Shown: in pieces, positions 34,410 through 43,133 of the stretch
How the letters are laid out: each line of letters starts with the position of its first letter
How positions within the stretch are numbered: position 1 is the stretch's first letter
Assembly: GCA_052034865.1 (NCBI GenBank)
Contig: JBPOIC010000003.1
Coordinates: 9,875 to 73,874 of the forward strand
Source: JBPOIC01 sp052034865
GTDB lineage: Bacteria > UBA10199 > JADFYH01
Length of the DNA: 64,000 nucleotides
Direction: 5' to 3'
Translations under genes and position numbers: made by a program
Notes under the pieces: model-generated
The model's input: only the letters and a program-made list of their open reading frames with translations
Told to the model about the DNA's origin: nothing
Database searches by the model: none

Positions 34410-35789
34410 ATGTATTTATTACCTAAAACAAAACGGATCTTTCGTTCATTGATCTTTGCTACCTTTGTGAGCACCTTACTCCTTGGACTATCCGCCCAGG
34501 CAACGGTGATTTTTAACGTCAGCAAGCAGGATGACAGCGCTGTGGGCCCTTGTGCTCTGGGGGCTACAGATTGTTCTCTAAGAGAGGCTGTGATGGCTGC
34601 CAATGAACTCAGCGAGCCAAGTATTATTTATCTTACGGAAGGAACATTTTCTTTTTCACCGAACTTGGGTGGAGCTAATGAGGATGAGGCCCTGACGGGA
34701 GATTTGGACCTTTATCAGGATATCACGATTGAGGGAGCGGGAGCCGACAAGACCATTATTGATGCTAAAGGCTTGGATCGCGTTTTTGATATTCCCGTTT
34801 CCTTTCCTTCCATCAAAGCTTTTTTCAAAAATCTTACGATTCGTAATGGAAAGAGCGAAACATCTGCGGTCCCTTCTTACGATCAACTCAATGGGGGAGG
34901 GGGAATTCGAGATCAGGGAACGGCCCGCCTGCGCATTGAAAATTGCGTCATCGAAAATAATACCTCCGATTACGAGGGAGGAGGAGTGGCTACGCGCAGT
35001 AAAAAATTTGAAATAGTAGGTTCCACAATCCATGGAAATCAGAGCCATACTTATGGTGGTGGAGTGTTTAGTTATTTTCATCCCTCCTTCTTGCCTCCAG
35101 GAGTAAAGTCAAAATCAGTGTTCACCAATAGTACGCTGAGTGACAATCATGCAGAGTTGAGCGGTGGGGGATTGTATAACAACGCCCGAACTGTGTTTTT
35201 GAGTAATGTGACGATTTTTTCAAATGAAGCGGGTCAGTCCGGGGGAGGGGTGTACGCGGGCAGTACAGACCAGAGTTACTTCGGAGGAGTTCTACAGGCT
35301 CAAAATACAATCATTTCCCATAATACTGGAGAAAATTGTGGTGGAGGACTCATTAAGTCCAGTGGTTTTAATTTGGAAAATGAAGATTCATGCAAGTTCG
35401 ATCATGAAGGCGACCTGATCAACACAAATCCGAAACTCGATCACCAATTGGCCTATAATCAAGGAACAACACTCACCCATGCCCTCCTTGTTTTGAGTCC
35501 AGCCGTTGATGCTGGTAATCCTGACGGATGTTTTGAAGCTACCGGATATCCATTTTCAATGATGCTTAAAACCGATCAAAGGGGAATGCCGCGAGCCACT
35601 GCTATAACTGGTAAGGGTACTCCTCGATGTGATATCGGTGCTTTCGAATATATGGGGTATTGGCCTGAAACTATTAGAAGGGAAGATCCCCTTTATAAGA
35701 CACCACTTTTTGATCCTACCATTTGGATGAATTCTCAAAAGACATCCGTGGGCATTCAAGCACCTTCAAAACAAATTTTGACAAAGTAG
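34410..35789 (+). CDS. Secreted CSLREA-domain beta-helix protein
   Basis: The protein is 459 aa from ATG 34410 behind AAGGAG. A signal peptide (RSLIFATFVSTLLLGLSAQA) is followed by the CSLREA domain: FNVSKQDDSA then CALGATDCSLREAVMAAN. Next come parallel beta-helix rungs with repeated GGG turns (NGGGGIRD, EGGGVATRS, YGGGVFSY, SGGGLYNN, SGGGVYAGS) and a closing ACTIVE-like end AVDAGNPDGC and RCDIGAFEYMG, typical of surface beta-helix proteins with a choice-of-anchor region. Substrate or partner is unknown. It is transcribed divergently from the FG-GAP protein, sharing a 231-bp AT-rich promoter region. Confidence 0.88.
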   Translation: MYLLPKTKRIFRSLIFATFVSTLLLGLSAQATVIFNVSKQDDSAVGPCALGATDCSLREAVMAANELSEPSIIYLTEGTFSFSPNLGGANEDEALTGDLDLYQDITIEGAGADKTIIDAKGLDRVFDIPVSFPSIKAFFKNLTIRNGKSETSAVPSYDQLNGGGGIRDQGTARLRIENCVIENNTSDYEGGGVATRSKKFEIVGSTIHGNQSHTYGGGVFSYFHPSFLPPGVKSKSVFTNSTLSDNHAELSGGGLYNNARTVFLSNVTIFSNEAGQSGGGVYAGSTDQSYFGGVLQAQNTIISHNTGENCGGGLIKSSGFNLENEDSCKFDHEGDLINTNPKLDHQLAYNQGTTLTHALLVLSPAVDAGNPDGCFEATGYPFSMMLKTDQRGMPRATAITGKGTPRCDIGAFEYMGYWPETIRREDPLYKTPLFDPTIWMNSQKTSVGIQAPSKQILTK

Positions 35790-36317
35790 CTGCAGCTTCT
35801 TTGTTGACTCGATTCTCTCAACCCTTTTCAATTAATCGAAGCTTGGCATGCAGAAAATTTTTAATGAGTGGCCTTATATCGTTAAAAAATATCTGATGGT
35901 TTCATTAGAAAAAGAATCCAAAATTTTAGCGGAAAATATCGAGTGTCTTTACTGAGATAATTTTGTGCAGCGCCTTTGGCAAGGGGAGTGGGTGTAGGTG
36001 CAGCGTTCCCAATTTTTTAACCTAAATTTGGCTACTGCCGAATTTAGCAATCCAAGAGCTTGAACCTAAAAACGGCAAACAATCGCCATTTTTAGCTTTA
36101 GGTATGGGTGGGTAAGTTCCACCATTTCCGCGAGAGAACCCCTCCGTCTTCCAAATTTTGCCAAATTTCCACTTATCCACAGGAAAACTTCACTTTCACT
36201 CTTCCACTTCCTTTATATTTCAACCTGTTGTGCGCGTGCCAGGCACCGGGGGAATTCCGGCGGGATTTTCAAGATTTTAAAGATGTGGATCTTTCGCGTG
36301 TGTGCTACGCCAAAAAA
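35790..36317. other. Intergenic region with two related hairpins and repeat motifs
   Basis: No supported gene was found; a 35-codon frame starting near 35849 has no ribosome site. Two tandem hairpins lie at 36022-36047 (CTAAATTTGGC with GCCGAATTTAG) and 36066-36095 (CTAAAAACGGC with GCCATTTTTAG), each preceded by AACC. A consensus DnaA box (TTATCCACA) is at 36173-36181. The palindrome GTGCCAGGCAC is at 36236-36246; its complement form recurs at 38113. Confidence 0.55.
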
Positions 36318-37307
36318 ATGTCGTCCAATCCTCTTCTTCATTTTTCCAATCTTTTGCCCGAAAGAATCCTTGAAGCGGTCAGCGTGCAAGGTTACGAGCC
36401 GACCGGCGTGTTGTATCCTTTAAACAGCTATGAAAACCGCGTGTATGAAATCGGAATCGAAGATCATGAGCCGCTCATTGCCAAATTTTATAGGCCCGGG
36501 CGGTGGAGTTCGGAGACCATTGCGGATGAACACCGCTTTTTGATGGCGGCCCTCGATCTTGAAATTCCTGTCGTGGCTCCACTCGCACTGCAAAATCACT
36601 TGGGTTCCATTTCCACTTTGGGAGATAGCGACGGCATTTATTACGCCCTTTTTCCGAAGTTTCGCGGGCGTGAGCATCCTGACATCACCGATGATGATCG
36701 TCAGTGGCTGGGGCGCACCCTCGCACGGCTTCATAATCTGGGTGAGGTTTTTAAGGCCCCGCACCGTATGGCGCTCAATCCTCAAACTTACGGAGAGCAA
36801 AGTATCGAGACGATTTTAAATCTCGATTTTATTCCCGATGACACGCGCCCTGGCTTGCAGGCCTATCTTTCTCAGGCCGTGCTTCTCACCGAACCATACT
36901 TTCATTCTTCCTTAAAAATCATTGCCCTCCACGGCGACTGTCATCCTGGAAATATTTTGTGGAATCGCGAAGGTCCTCATCTCGTCGATTTTGACGACAT
37001 GGTGCTCGCGCCCTCAGTGCAGGATGTGTGGATGCTTTTCAATGGGGATGCGCACGAGAAGGCCGTCCAACAAGATGCGTTTTTTGAAGGGTATGAAATG
37101 TTTCGCGAGTTTGAATATGACACACTGATTTTGGCCGAGCCGTTGCGCACGTTGCGGATGATTCGGCACACGGCCTGGATTGCGCAGCGTCACACTGAGC
37201 CGATTTTCCAGTGGGCGTTTCCTTATTTTCGGGAAAGAAAATATTGGGAGGAGTTTTTACAATCCATCAAAGAACAGATCGGGATTTTGCAGGAGGGTTT
37301 TGAATAG
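36318..37307 (+). CDS. srkA: Stress response serine/threonine kinase SrkA (YihE/RdoA)
   Basis: From ATG 36318 the protein is 329 aa, essentially the size of E. coli SrkA. The frame is open upstream but the extra part is not kinase-like. Motifs are PLNSYENRVYEIG, AKFYRPGRWS (ATP-site Lys), the catalytic loop HGDCHPGNILW (205-215) and the metal-binding DFDD (224-227), followed by QDVWMLFNGD. It is an aminoglycoside-phosphotransferase-like kinase linked to envelope stress survival. It is convergent with efp, 12 nt apart. Confidence 0.94.
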   Translation: MSSNPLLHFSNLLPERILEAVSVQGYEPTGVLYPLNSYENRVYEIGIEDHEPLIAKFYRPGRWSSETIADEHRFLMAALDLEIPVVAPLALQNHLGSISTLGDSDGIYYALFPKFRGREHPDITDDDRQWLGRTLARLHNLGEVFKAPHRMALNPQTYGEQSIETILNLDFIPDDTRPGLQAYLSQAVLLTEPYFHSSLKIIALHGDCHPGNILWNREGPHLVDFDDMVLAPSVQDVWMLFNGDAHEKAVQQDAFFEGYEMFREFEYDTLILAEPLRTLRMIRHTAWIAQRHTEPIFQWAFPYFRERKYWEEFLQSIKEQIGILQEGFE

Positions 37308-37319
37308 TCGTCTGTCCGA

Positions 37320-37871
37320 TCATCCCTTCTCCAAATACTCGTTGTCTTCAATATTGATGAGGACGGTGTCGCCTTCTTTGATGAAAAGCGGGACCTTTAC
37401 CACATTGCCGTTTTCTAGCGTTGCGCTCTTGGTCGCGCCGGCAAAGCCTTTGCTGGGTGGATCGCAGGTAGTGACGGTGTAGACAATGCGAGGAGGAAGA
37501 TTCACGCTGACGATTCTTCCCTCGTAGCGAAACAAGGTGACGGGAAGCTCGGGTTTTAAATGTTTGGCAAGGTCACCCAGGATATCGGCGCTTAGCTCCA
37601 GCTGTTCGTAGGTTTCTGGATCCATCAAGTGGTAGTTACTTCCTTCCTGATACAAAAAATTCATTTTGCTACCGCTCAGCTCGATGTCTTCAACGGTTTC
37701 GGTGGAGCGAAAACGGTTATTGATTTTGATGCCCGTGCGCAGATTGCGCAGATCGGTTTGAACGACGGCGTTTCCCTTTCCAGGCGTGACGTGGTGGACT
37801 TTCAAAACACTGTAGAGCTGGCCATCGAGTTTTAAAAAATGGCCGACGCGAATTTGGGTAGCGTTGATCAT
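37320..37871 (-). CDS. efp: Translation elongation factor P
   Basis: The protein is 183 aa, the normal length. It has the three EF-P barrels: MINATQIRVGHFLKLDGQLY at the start, a PGKGNA loop with Lys at about position 32, FLYQEGSNYHLMDPETYEQ in the middle, and KVPLFIKEGDTVLINIEDN near the end. EF-P relieves ribosome stalling at polyproline. The loop Lys suggests a lysine-type modification, but no epmA/epmB genes are in the window. This organism encodes several polyproline-rich proteins nearby (YidC linker; the 595-aa protein at 38.2 kb). Confidence 0.97.
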   Translation of the reverse strand: MINATQIRVGHFLKLDGQLYSVLKVHHVTPGKGNAVVQTDLRNLRTGIKINNRFRSTETVEDIELSGSKMNFLYQEGSNYHLMDPETYEQLELSADILGDLAKHLKPELPVTLFRYEGRIVSVNLPPRIVYTVTTCDPPSKGFAGATKSATLENGNVVKVPLFIKEGDTVLINIEDNEYLEKG

Positions 37872-38241
37872 AAATTCCTTTCATCATCCTTTTGAGATAA
37901 GCGAGTGCCTTTTAATGAGAGATCGAGAAAAGGCTCAAATTCATTCGACTGTCTATTTTTAATTTTTAGCAGGTTCTTAAGTTTCTAGGTTTTTCATTTC
38001 TGATCGGGTCTTCTTCTGATCCCTAGAAAAAATGTGTTCTCTTGCGAAACTTATCCACAGTTTTTTAAAAAAAATGATAGAGTAAAATTTATAATTTCAT
38101 ATACTTACATGTGTGCCTGGCACCGAGGGTCACACTTAAGGTCTTTAGTATCGCAACTTATTTTTGGTGATGCCGATAAACCAAAAGGGTAAAAAAGGGC
38201 CAAGCGCTTAAATTCCAAGAAAATTTTTTAAGGAGAGAGTT
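37872..38241. other. Intergenic region with DnaA box and GTGCCTGGCAC motif
   Basis: The 370-bp gap lies between divergent efp and the 595-aa gene. It has a consensus DnaA box TTATCCACA at 38051-38059 and GTGTGCCTGGCACC...GGTCACAC around 38111-38135, a hairpin-like repeat whose core recurs at 36236. It should contain both promoters; none is obvious. Confidence 0.5.
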
Positions 38242-40029
38242 ATGGCAGGCAATAAGATTTCAGGTGAGTTGTTAATCGTCGATTCTGCAAATCCGCAAAA
38301 TGTTCTCAAAAGCGGAGGTTCTCTGGAAATTAAAGAAGATTCCAGCTCTCATCCTGGGGTAGCGGACTCAAGAGCTGAAATCACAGAGGCATATTCCAGA
38401 TTTGAAAATCAAAGAAGCTTGCTTGAAAAGTTTATTCCTCCGGGTCTTTCAAAAGATGAGCAAAAAGCAGAGCTAAATCGCTTAAAAACACTTATTGATA
38501 GCGGAAAGGGCGTTCCTGTTTGGAGGGTTCAATACACAGGGAAGGACGGTACATATAATCATTTTTACACGGCCGAAAAACTTATTGCTTTAAAGCGGTA
38601 TTTCCTGAATCGAGAGAATGTTGGAAATCCATCTGTTCCTGCGGGTTATTTTACTAATGTCCTTAGTCGGCCCTTAACTCCAAATAAACCTGCGACTCCA
38701 CCCCCCCCAGCCGCAACACCTCCAGCGCCACCACCTCCGGCAGCTAAGGCTCCTGAATTGCTGCTAGCTAAGCCCGCAGATCAACCTCGTTTAGTGACAC
38801 CCCCCCCAGCCGCAACACCTCCAGCGCCACCACCTGCAGCGCCAAAGCCGGTCGTTGAAGTAGTTTATAAAGCTGTGCGAGAGACTCCTAAACAAAAGGA
38901 AAAGAGATTGGTGGCAGAAGGCGAAGAGTTAAAAGCCAAGCTTGATGTAGCAGTGGCATTAATTAATCGGGCTGCTGAGCTTTTTATGGATGAGTGGATG
39001 AGAATGCGCCTTTTAGATCCCAAAAGCCCAGAGTTCAGAAATGCCGTCGATAAAGAGGTTTTGAGAATAGTAAAAACTGGATATGAGCAGGGGTTGGTGC
39101 TCATTAAAGAAGGGAACGAGTTTTTGAATCAGGCGATCGGGGTAAAGCCTGACTTAAAGATTCGAAAAAGTCGTGTGTATGCATTCACGATTGCAAAAAT
39201 GCAGATGAGAGATGCCCTGTTAACGGCCCATGTCACCCTGACACCGGATCTTTTTCAGGCAATTGAAATGAAAAAAGAGGAGCTCAAGGCGGCTGTTAAC
39301 AGAAAAACAAGCCCCGAAATTATTGTTCGCCTTCAAAATGATTTGAAGATGTTGGAAGACCCTCAACTCGAAGTGTTGGACCGTCTCCTGAGGCTACCCC
39401 CCAAAACCCTGAGTGAGCTTCGCGAAGAAGCTGAGTCGTTGGCTATGGAAATCAAGAGTGCACATGAGCTCTCAGCCAAAACCTCAGAAGAAATACTTGG
39501 CAAATCAAAGGCCTTGAGGGAGGCAAGTTTTAAGCAACAGCGATATGATTATATTAATCAAATAGAATTGAAAGAAGCTGAAATTGCACAAGCCCCGCTT
39601 CAGGCGATTTTGGAAGATGTCGGTCCCGCAGGTCAGGAAAGGTTCAAAGTCTTGCTCGAGAGGGTAATTCAGTGGAGAGATTTGGCCAAGAGCAATGCCA
39701 TCAAAGATGAGGCATTTTCGAAAGATCCAACCCAACCACAGGAAAAACGCAATCAGGCAATGATGAATGCGCGGATTAATCATGCTCAGGCGAATCGCTT
39801 GTCGGCCCGTATTCTTGAGGCGGGTCTGGTGAAGGATTTTGTGCTGGATTATTCGAAAAATGTGACGAATCATTTGCCAGAAAATGCTTCGGTAGAGGAA
39901 TATTTTCTTGCAGATCATGCCCTCAATTTTCCCTTAAAGGTAGTACGAGAAGCCGTCAACGCTTATCCAATTCTTTCACGACCCATCATGACACCCTATC
40001 TCCCTTCGGACCCGCTTGAGAAAAAATAA
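38242..40029 (+). CDS. Unknown cytoplasmic protein with Pro/Ala-rich linker and helical C-terminal half
   Basis: The protein is 595 aa and no family is recognised. ATG 38242 has AAGGAGAGAG upstream. Residues about 1-140 form a charged N-terminal region with no signal peptide. Residues about 150-205 are a Pro/Ala linker that holds two copies of an identical PPPAATPPAPPP stretch, encoded by near-identical DNA at about 38700-38737 and 38804-38841. The remainder is rich in Lys, Glu and Leu and predicted long helices (LREEAESLAMEIKSAHELSA). It is flanked by efp and argC, which give no clue to function. Confidence 0.75.
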   Translation: MAGNKISGELLIVDSANPQNVLKSGGSLEIKEDSSSHPGVADSRAEITEAYSRFENQRSLLEKFIPPGLSKDEQKAELNRLKTLIDSGKGVPVWRVQYTGKDGTYNHFYTAEKLIALKRYFLNRENVGNPSVPAGYFTNVLSRPLTPNKPATPPPPAATPPAPPPPAAKAPELLLAKPADQPRLVTPPPAATPPAPPPAAPKPVVEVVYKAVRETPKQKEKRLVAEGEELKAKLDVAVALINRAAELFMDEWMRMRLLDPKSPEFRNAVDKEVLRIVKTGYEQGLVLIKEGNEFLNQAIGVKPDLKIRKSRVYAFTIAKMQMRDALLTAHVTLTPDLFQAIEMKKEELKAAVNRKTSPEIIVRLQNDLKMLEDPQLEVLDRLLRLPPKTLSELREEAESLAMEIKSAHELSAKTSEEILGKSKALREASFKQQRYDYINQIELKEAEIAQAPLQAILEDVGPAGQERFKVLLERVIQWRDLAKSNAIKDEAFSKDPTQPQEKRNQAMMNARINHAQANRLSARILEAGLVKDFVLDYSKNVTNHLPENASVEEYFLADHALNFPLKVVREAVNAYPILSRPIMTPYLPSDPLEKK

Positions 40030-40192
40030 AATTTTCTCATAAGATAAGTGAGAATTTGTTTCTCTATTCTCTGCCGGACTTTTTATAAAAAATGGGAGTA
40101 GCTTTGCCCGTAATAAAAAATCTTTCATTTAACAGATCCTCATTCCCTTTTCCCCCTTCACAAATCTCAAAAACAATTTGTATAAGCCGGCC

Positions 40193-41230
40193 ATGATTAA
40201 AGTTGGTGTCATAGGGGCGACCGGGTATACCGGTGTGGAGATGGTGCGGGTGCTACTCGGTCATCCGCAGGTTCAGATTAAAATTCTCACCTCTGAGAAA
40301 AGTGCCGGCATCTCTTTTTCTCAGGTCTTTCCCGCTTTTCAGGGGCTGTGCGATCTTATACTTCAGCCCTTCGATCCGGCCTCCATTACGAACGAAATCG
40401 ATGTCGCTTTCTTGTGCCTTCCTCATCACTCTGCCATGCATGCCGCGGCAGCGCTTCTAAAGAAAAATATCAAGGTCATCGATCTTTCGGCTGATTTTCG
40501 ACTCAAATCCGCCCAGGAATACGAAGCCTGGTACGGAAAACACGACTATCCTGAACTTTTAACACAGGCTGTTTACGGTCTTCCCGAGCTGTTTCGATCG
40601 GAGATTCAAAACGCCGATCTCATTGCCAATCCGGGCTGCTATCCCACTTCCGTAGCACTCGCTCTCGCTCCGCTTTTGAAGTACGCAAAGGTTCAAATCG
40701 ACTCGATCATCATCGATAGTAAATCCGGTGTTTCTGGCGCTGGGCGAAGTGCAGAGATCTCCAATCTTTTTAGCGAAGTGAACGAAGGGTTTAAGGCCTA
40801 CAAAGTCGGTGCACACCGACACACACCCGAGATCGAACAAACGCTTTCCATCCTTGCGCAGCAAAAAATCAGCGTTACTTTTACGCCGCACCTGGTACCG
40901 ATGGATCGCGGAATTCTCAGTACGATTTATTTAAATCCCTCTCAAAAAATTTCGAAAACCGAACTTCAATCGCTCTACGAAGATTTTTACAAAAACGAAT
41001 TTTTCGTGCGGATCAAACCTACCGGGTCTTATCCGAACACCCGCGAGGTACGTGGTACGAATTACTGCAACATCGCTTGTGTGCTCGATGAGCGCACGGG
41101 AAGGATCATCCTTCTTTCTGTTATTGATAATTTAACCAAAGGCGCTTCTGGACAGGCTTTGCAGAATTTTAATGTGAGGATGGGACTGGAAGAGACATTG
41201 GGGCTTAGGCTTTTACCTCAGGTACCATAA
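40193..41230 (+). CDS. argC: N-acetyl-gamma-glutamyl-phosphate reductase
   Basis: The protein is 345 aa from ATG 40193. The N-terminal NADP-binding motif is VGVIGATGYTGVEMVR; the catalytic Cys lies in NPGCYPTSVALAL; GVSGAGRSAEI and KVGAHRHTPEIEQ complete the active site. It reduces N-acetyl-glutamyl phosphate to the semialdehyde in arginine biosynthesis. An in-frame TTG 15 nt earlier is less likely. No other arg genes are adjacent, so it is a standalone gene before pyrG. Confidence 0.96.
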   Translation: MIKVGVIGATGYTGVEMVRVLLGHPQVQIKILTSEKSAGISFSQVFPAFQGLCDLILQPFDPASITNEIDVAFLCLPHHSAMHAAAALLKKNIKVIDLSADFRLKSAQEYEAWYGKHDYPELLTQAVYGLPELFRSEIQNADLIANPGCYPTSVALALAPLLKYAKVQIDSIIIDSKSGVSGAGRSAEISNLFSEVNEGFKAYKVGAHRHTPEIEQTLSILAQQKISVTFTPHLVPMDRGILSTIYLNPSQKISKTELQSLYEDFYKNEFFVRIKPTGSYPNTREVRGTNYCNIACVLDERTGRIILLSVIDNLTKGASGQALQNFNVRMGLEETLGLRLLPQVP

Positions 41231-41309
41231 TAGAATGTAGGGAACCTCTGAAAATTTCCCATTGGTTGTGTTCCCCGATTCCATCGAATTTTTTTCAGGA
41301 GACAGGATC

Positions 41310-43031
41310 ATGAAAACAAAATTTATCTTTGTAACCGGTGGTGTGGTTTCCTCTTTAGGTAAGGGGATTGCTTCGGCTTCGATTGCGGCTTTGCTGGAGA
41401 GTCGTGGTTTAAAGGTCACCCTTCAAAAACTCGATCCGTATATCAATGTCGATGCGGGAACGATGAATCCCTTTCAGCATGGAGAGGTATTTGTTTTGGA
41501 TGATGGGGCTGAAACCGATCTGGATTTAGGACATTACGAGCGCTTTGCCCATCCTCCCTTAACCCGTCTTAATAACATCACGACTGGCAAGATTTATCAT
41601 TCCGTCATCGAAAAGGAACGGAAGGGCGAATACCTGGGAAAAACAGTGCAGGTTGTGCCGCACATTACCGATGAGATCAAATCGTGCCTGGTCAAAGTGG
41701 CTAACGATGTCGATCTGGTGATTGCCGAGATCGGTGGAACCGTTGGCGATATCGAATCTCTTCCCTTCGTCGAGGCGATTCGCCAGTTCCGCTACGATGT
41801 CGGAGAAGAGAATGTCCTCTATATCCATTTAACCCTGGTGCCCTATATCTCCGCTTCGGGTGAATTAAAAACCAAACCGACCCAGCACAGCGTGCAAAAA
41901 CTCCGTGAGATTGGTATTCAGCCAGACTTGCTGCTGTGTCGAACCGATCGCACCCTCTCGCGCGAGATCAAATCGAAAATTGCCCTGTCTTGTAATGTCG
42001 CCCTCGACTCCGTTTTCACCGCCACTGATGTCGATTCCATCTACGAAGTTCCCTTGGTGTTCCACGAGGAAGGGGTAGATGAAAAAATCATCGAGTTGCT
42101 CAATATCTGGACGAGAAAACCGGATCTGAAAGAATGGAAGGGGCTCGTGCAGCGCATCAAAAATCCCCTTCAGGAAGTGACCATCGCAATTGTTGGAAAG
42201 TACGTGAATCTAACGGATAGTTATAAAAGCTTAAATGAGGCCTTGCGCCATGGCGGATTTAAACACAACACGAAGGTCCATTTGAAATTTATCGACTCCG
42301 AAGATCTTGAGAGCCGGCCGCTCGAAGAAGTGCTGGATCAGATCGATGGGATTTTGGTCCCTGGTGGATTTGGAGATCGGGGGATCGAGGGAAAAATCAA
42401 TGCCGTGCAATATGCGCGCGAAAAGAAAATTCCCTTTTTCGGAATCTGTTTGGGAATGCAGATTGCCTGTATCGAGTTTGCCCGCAATGTCGTGGGGCTT
42501 AAGAAAGCCAATAGCCGTGAATTCGATTCACACACGCCTGATCCTATCATCGACCTGATGTCGGCCCAGAAGGCGGTCTTGCATAAAGGAGCGACGATGC
42601 GTGTGGGAGCCTATCCCTGCTCTCTGGAGAAAGGATCATTGGCCGCCCAGATTTATGGGGAGCGCGAAATCTCCGAAAGACATCGCCACCGTTTTGAGTT
42701 CAACAATATCTATCGGGATCGACTCAAATCCCAGGGACTTGTTTTCTCAGGTGTTTCACCCGATGGGGCTTTGGTTGAAATCGTGGAATATCCCGATCAT
42801 CCTTTCTTTATTGGCTGCCAGTTCCATCCCGAATTCAAATCCAAACCAATGGCGCCTCATCCGATCTTTGAGGCCTTTATTTCCCAAACAATCGCCTATT
42901 CCAAAAAAGAAAAATGGCAGGATCTTAAAAAGGAAAAACTCCTCGCTACTTCCATTCCCGTCGAAAAATCCGTGAAAAAACTCACAGTTGCTGCGACGTC
43001 CCTTACAAAGAGCAAGCGAAAAAAATCCTAG
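41310..43031 (+). CDS. pyrG: CTP synthase
   Basis: The protein is 573 aa from ATG 41310 with CAGGAG upstream. The synthetase domain begins KFIFVTGGVVSSLGKGI and has DPYINVDAGTMNPFQHGEVFV as two adjoining blocks. The glutaminase domain has the nucleophile Cys in FGICLGMQ, GGFGDRG, and the His/Glu pair in QFHPEFKSKP. It makes CTP from UTP, ATP and glutamine. A lysine-rich tail of about 35 residues extends beyond the usual end. It is followed by rpoN after 102 nt. Confidence 0.98.
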   Translation: MKTKFIFVTGGVVSSLGKGIASASIAALLESRGLKVTLQKLDPYINVDAGTMNPFQHGEVFVLDDGAETDLDLGHYERFAHPPLTRLNNITTGKIYHSVIEKERKGEYLGKTVQVVPHITDEIKSCLVKVANDVDLVIAEIGGTVGDIESLPFVEAIRQFRYDVGEENVLYIHLTLVPYISASGELKTKPTQHSVQKLREIGIQPDLLLCRTDRTLSREIKSKIALSCNVALDSVFTATDVDSIYEVPLVFHEEGVDEKIIELLNIWTRKPDLKEWKGLVQRIKNPLQEVTIAIVGKYVNLTDSYKSLNEALRHGGFKHNTKVHLKFIDSEDLESRPLEEVLDQIDGILVPGGFGDRGIEGKINAVQYAREKKIPFFGICLGMQIACIEFARNVVGLKKANSREFDSHTPDPIIDLMSAQKAVLHKGATMRVGAYPCSLEKGSLAAQIYGEREISERHRHRFEFNNIYRDRLKSQGLVFSGVSPDGALVEIVEYPDHPFFIGCQFHPEFKSKPMAPHPIFEAFISQTIAYSKKEKWQDLKKEKLLATSIPVEKSVKKLTVAATSLTKSKRKKS

Positions 43032-43133
43032 CCAGAATGCCTCTTCTTGACAGGTAAGTATGCGCAGACTATCATTTTTTCGACTTTTCCCTTCATAGAA
43101 TTTCAGACAGTCAGAAAGTCCTGTGTCAAAGTT

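Noticed and set aside
35849..35956. 35-codon frame before srkA
   Set aside because: No ribosome site and no supporting context.
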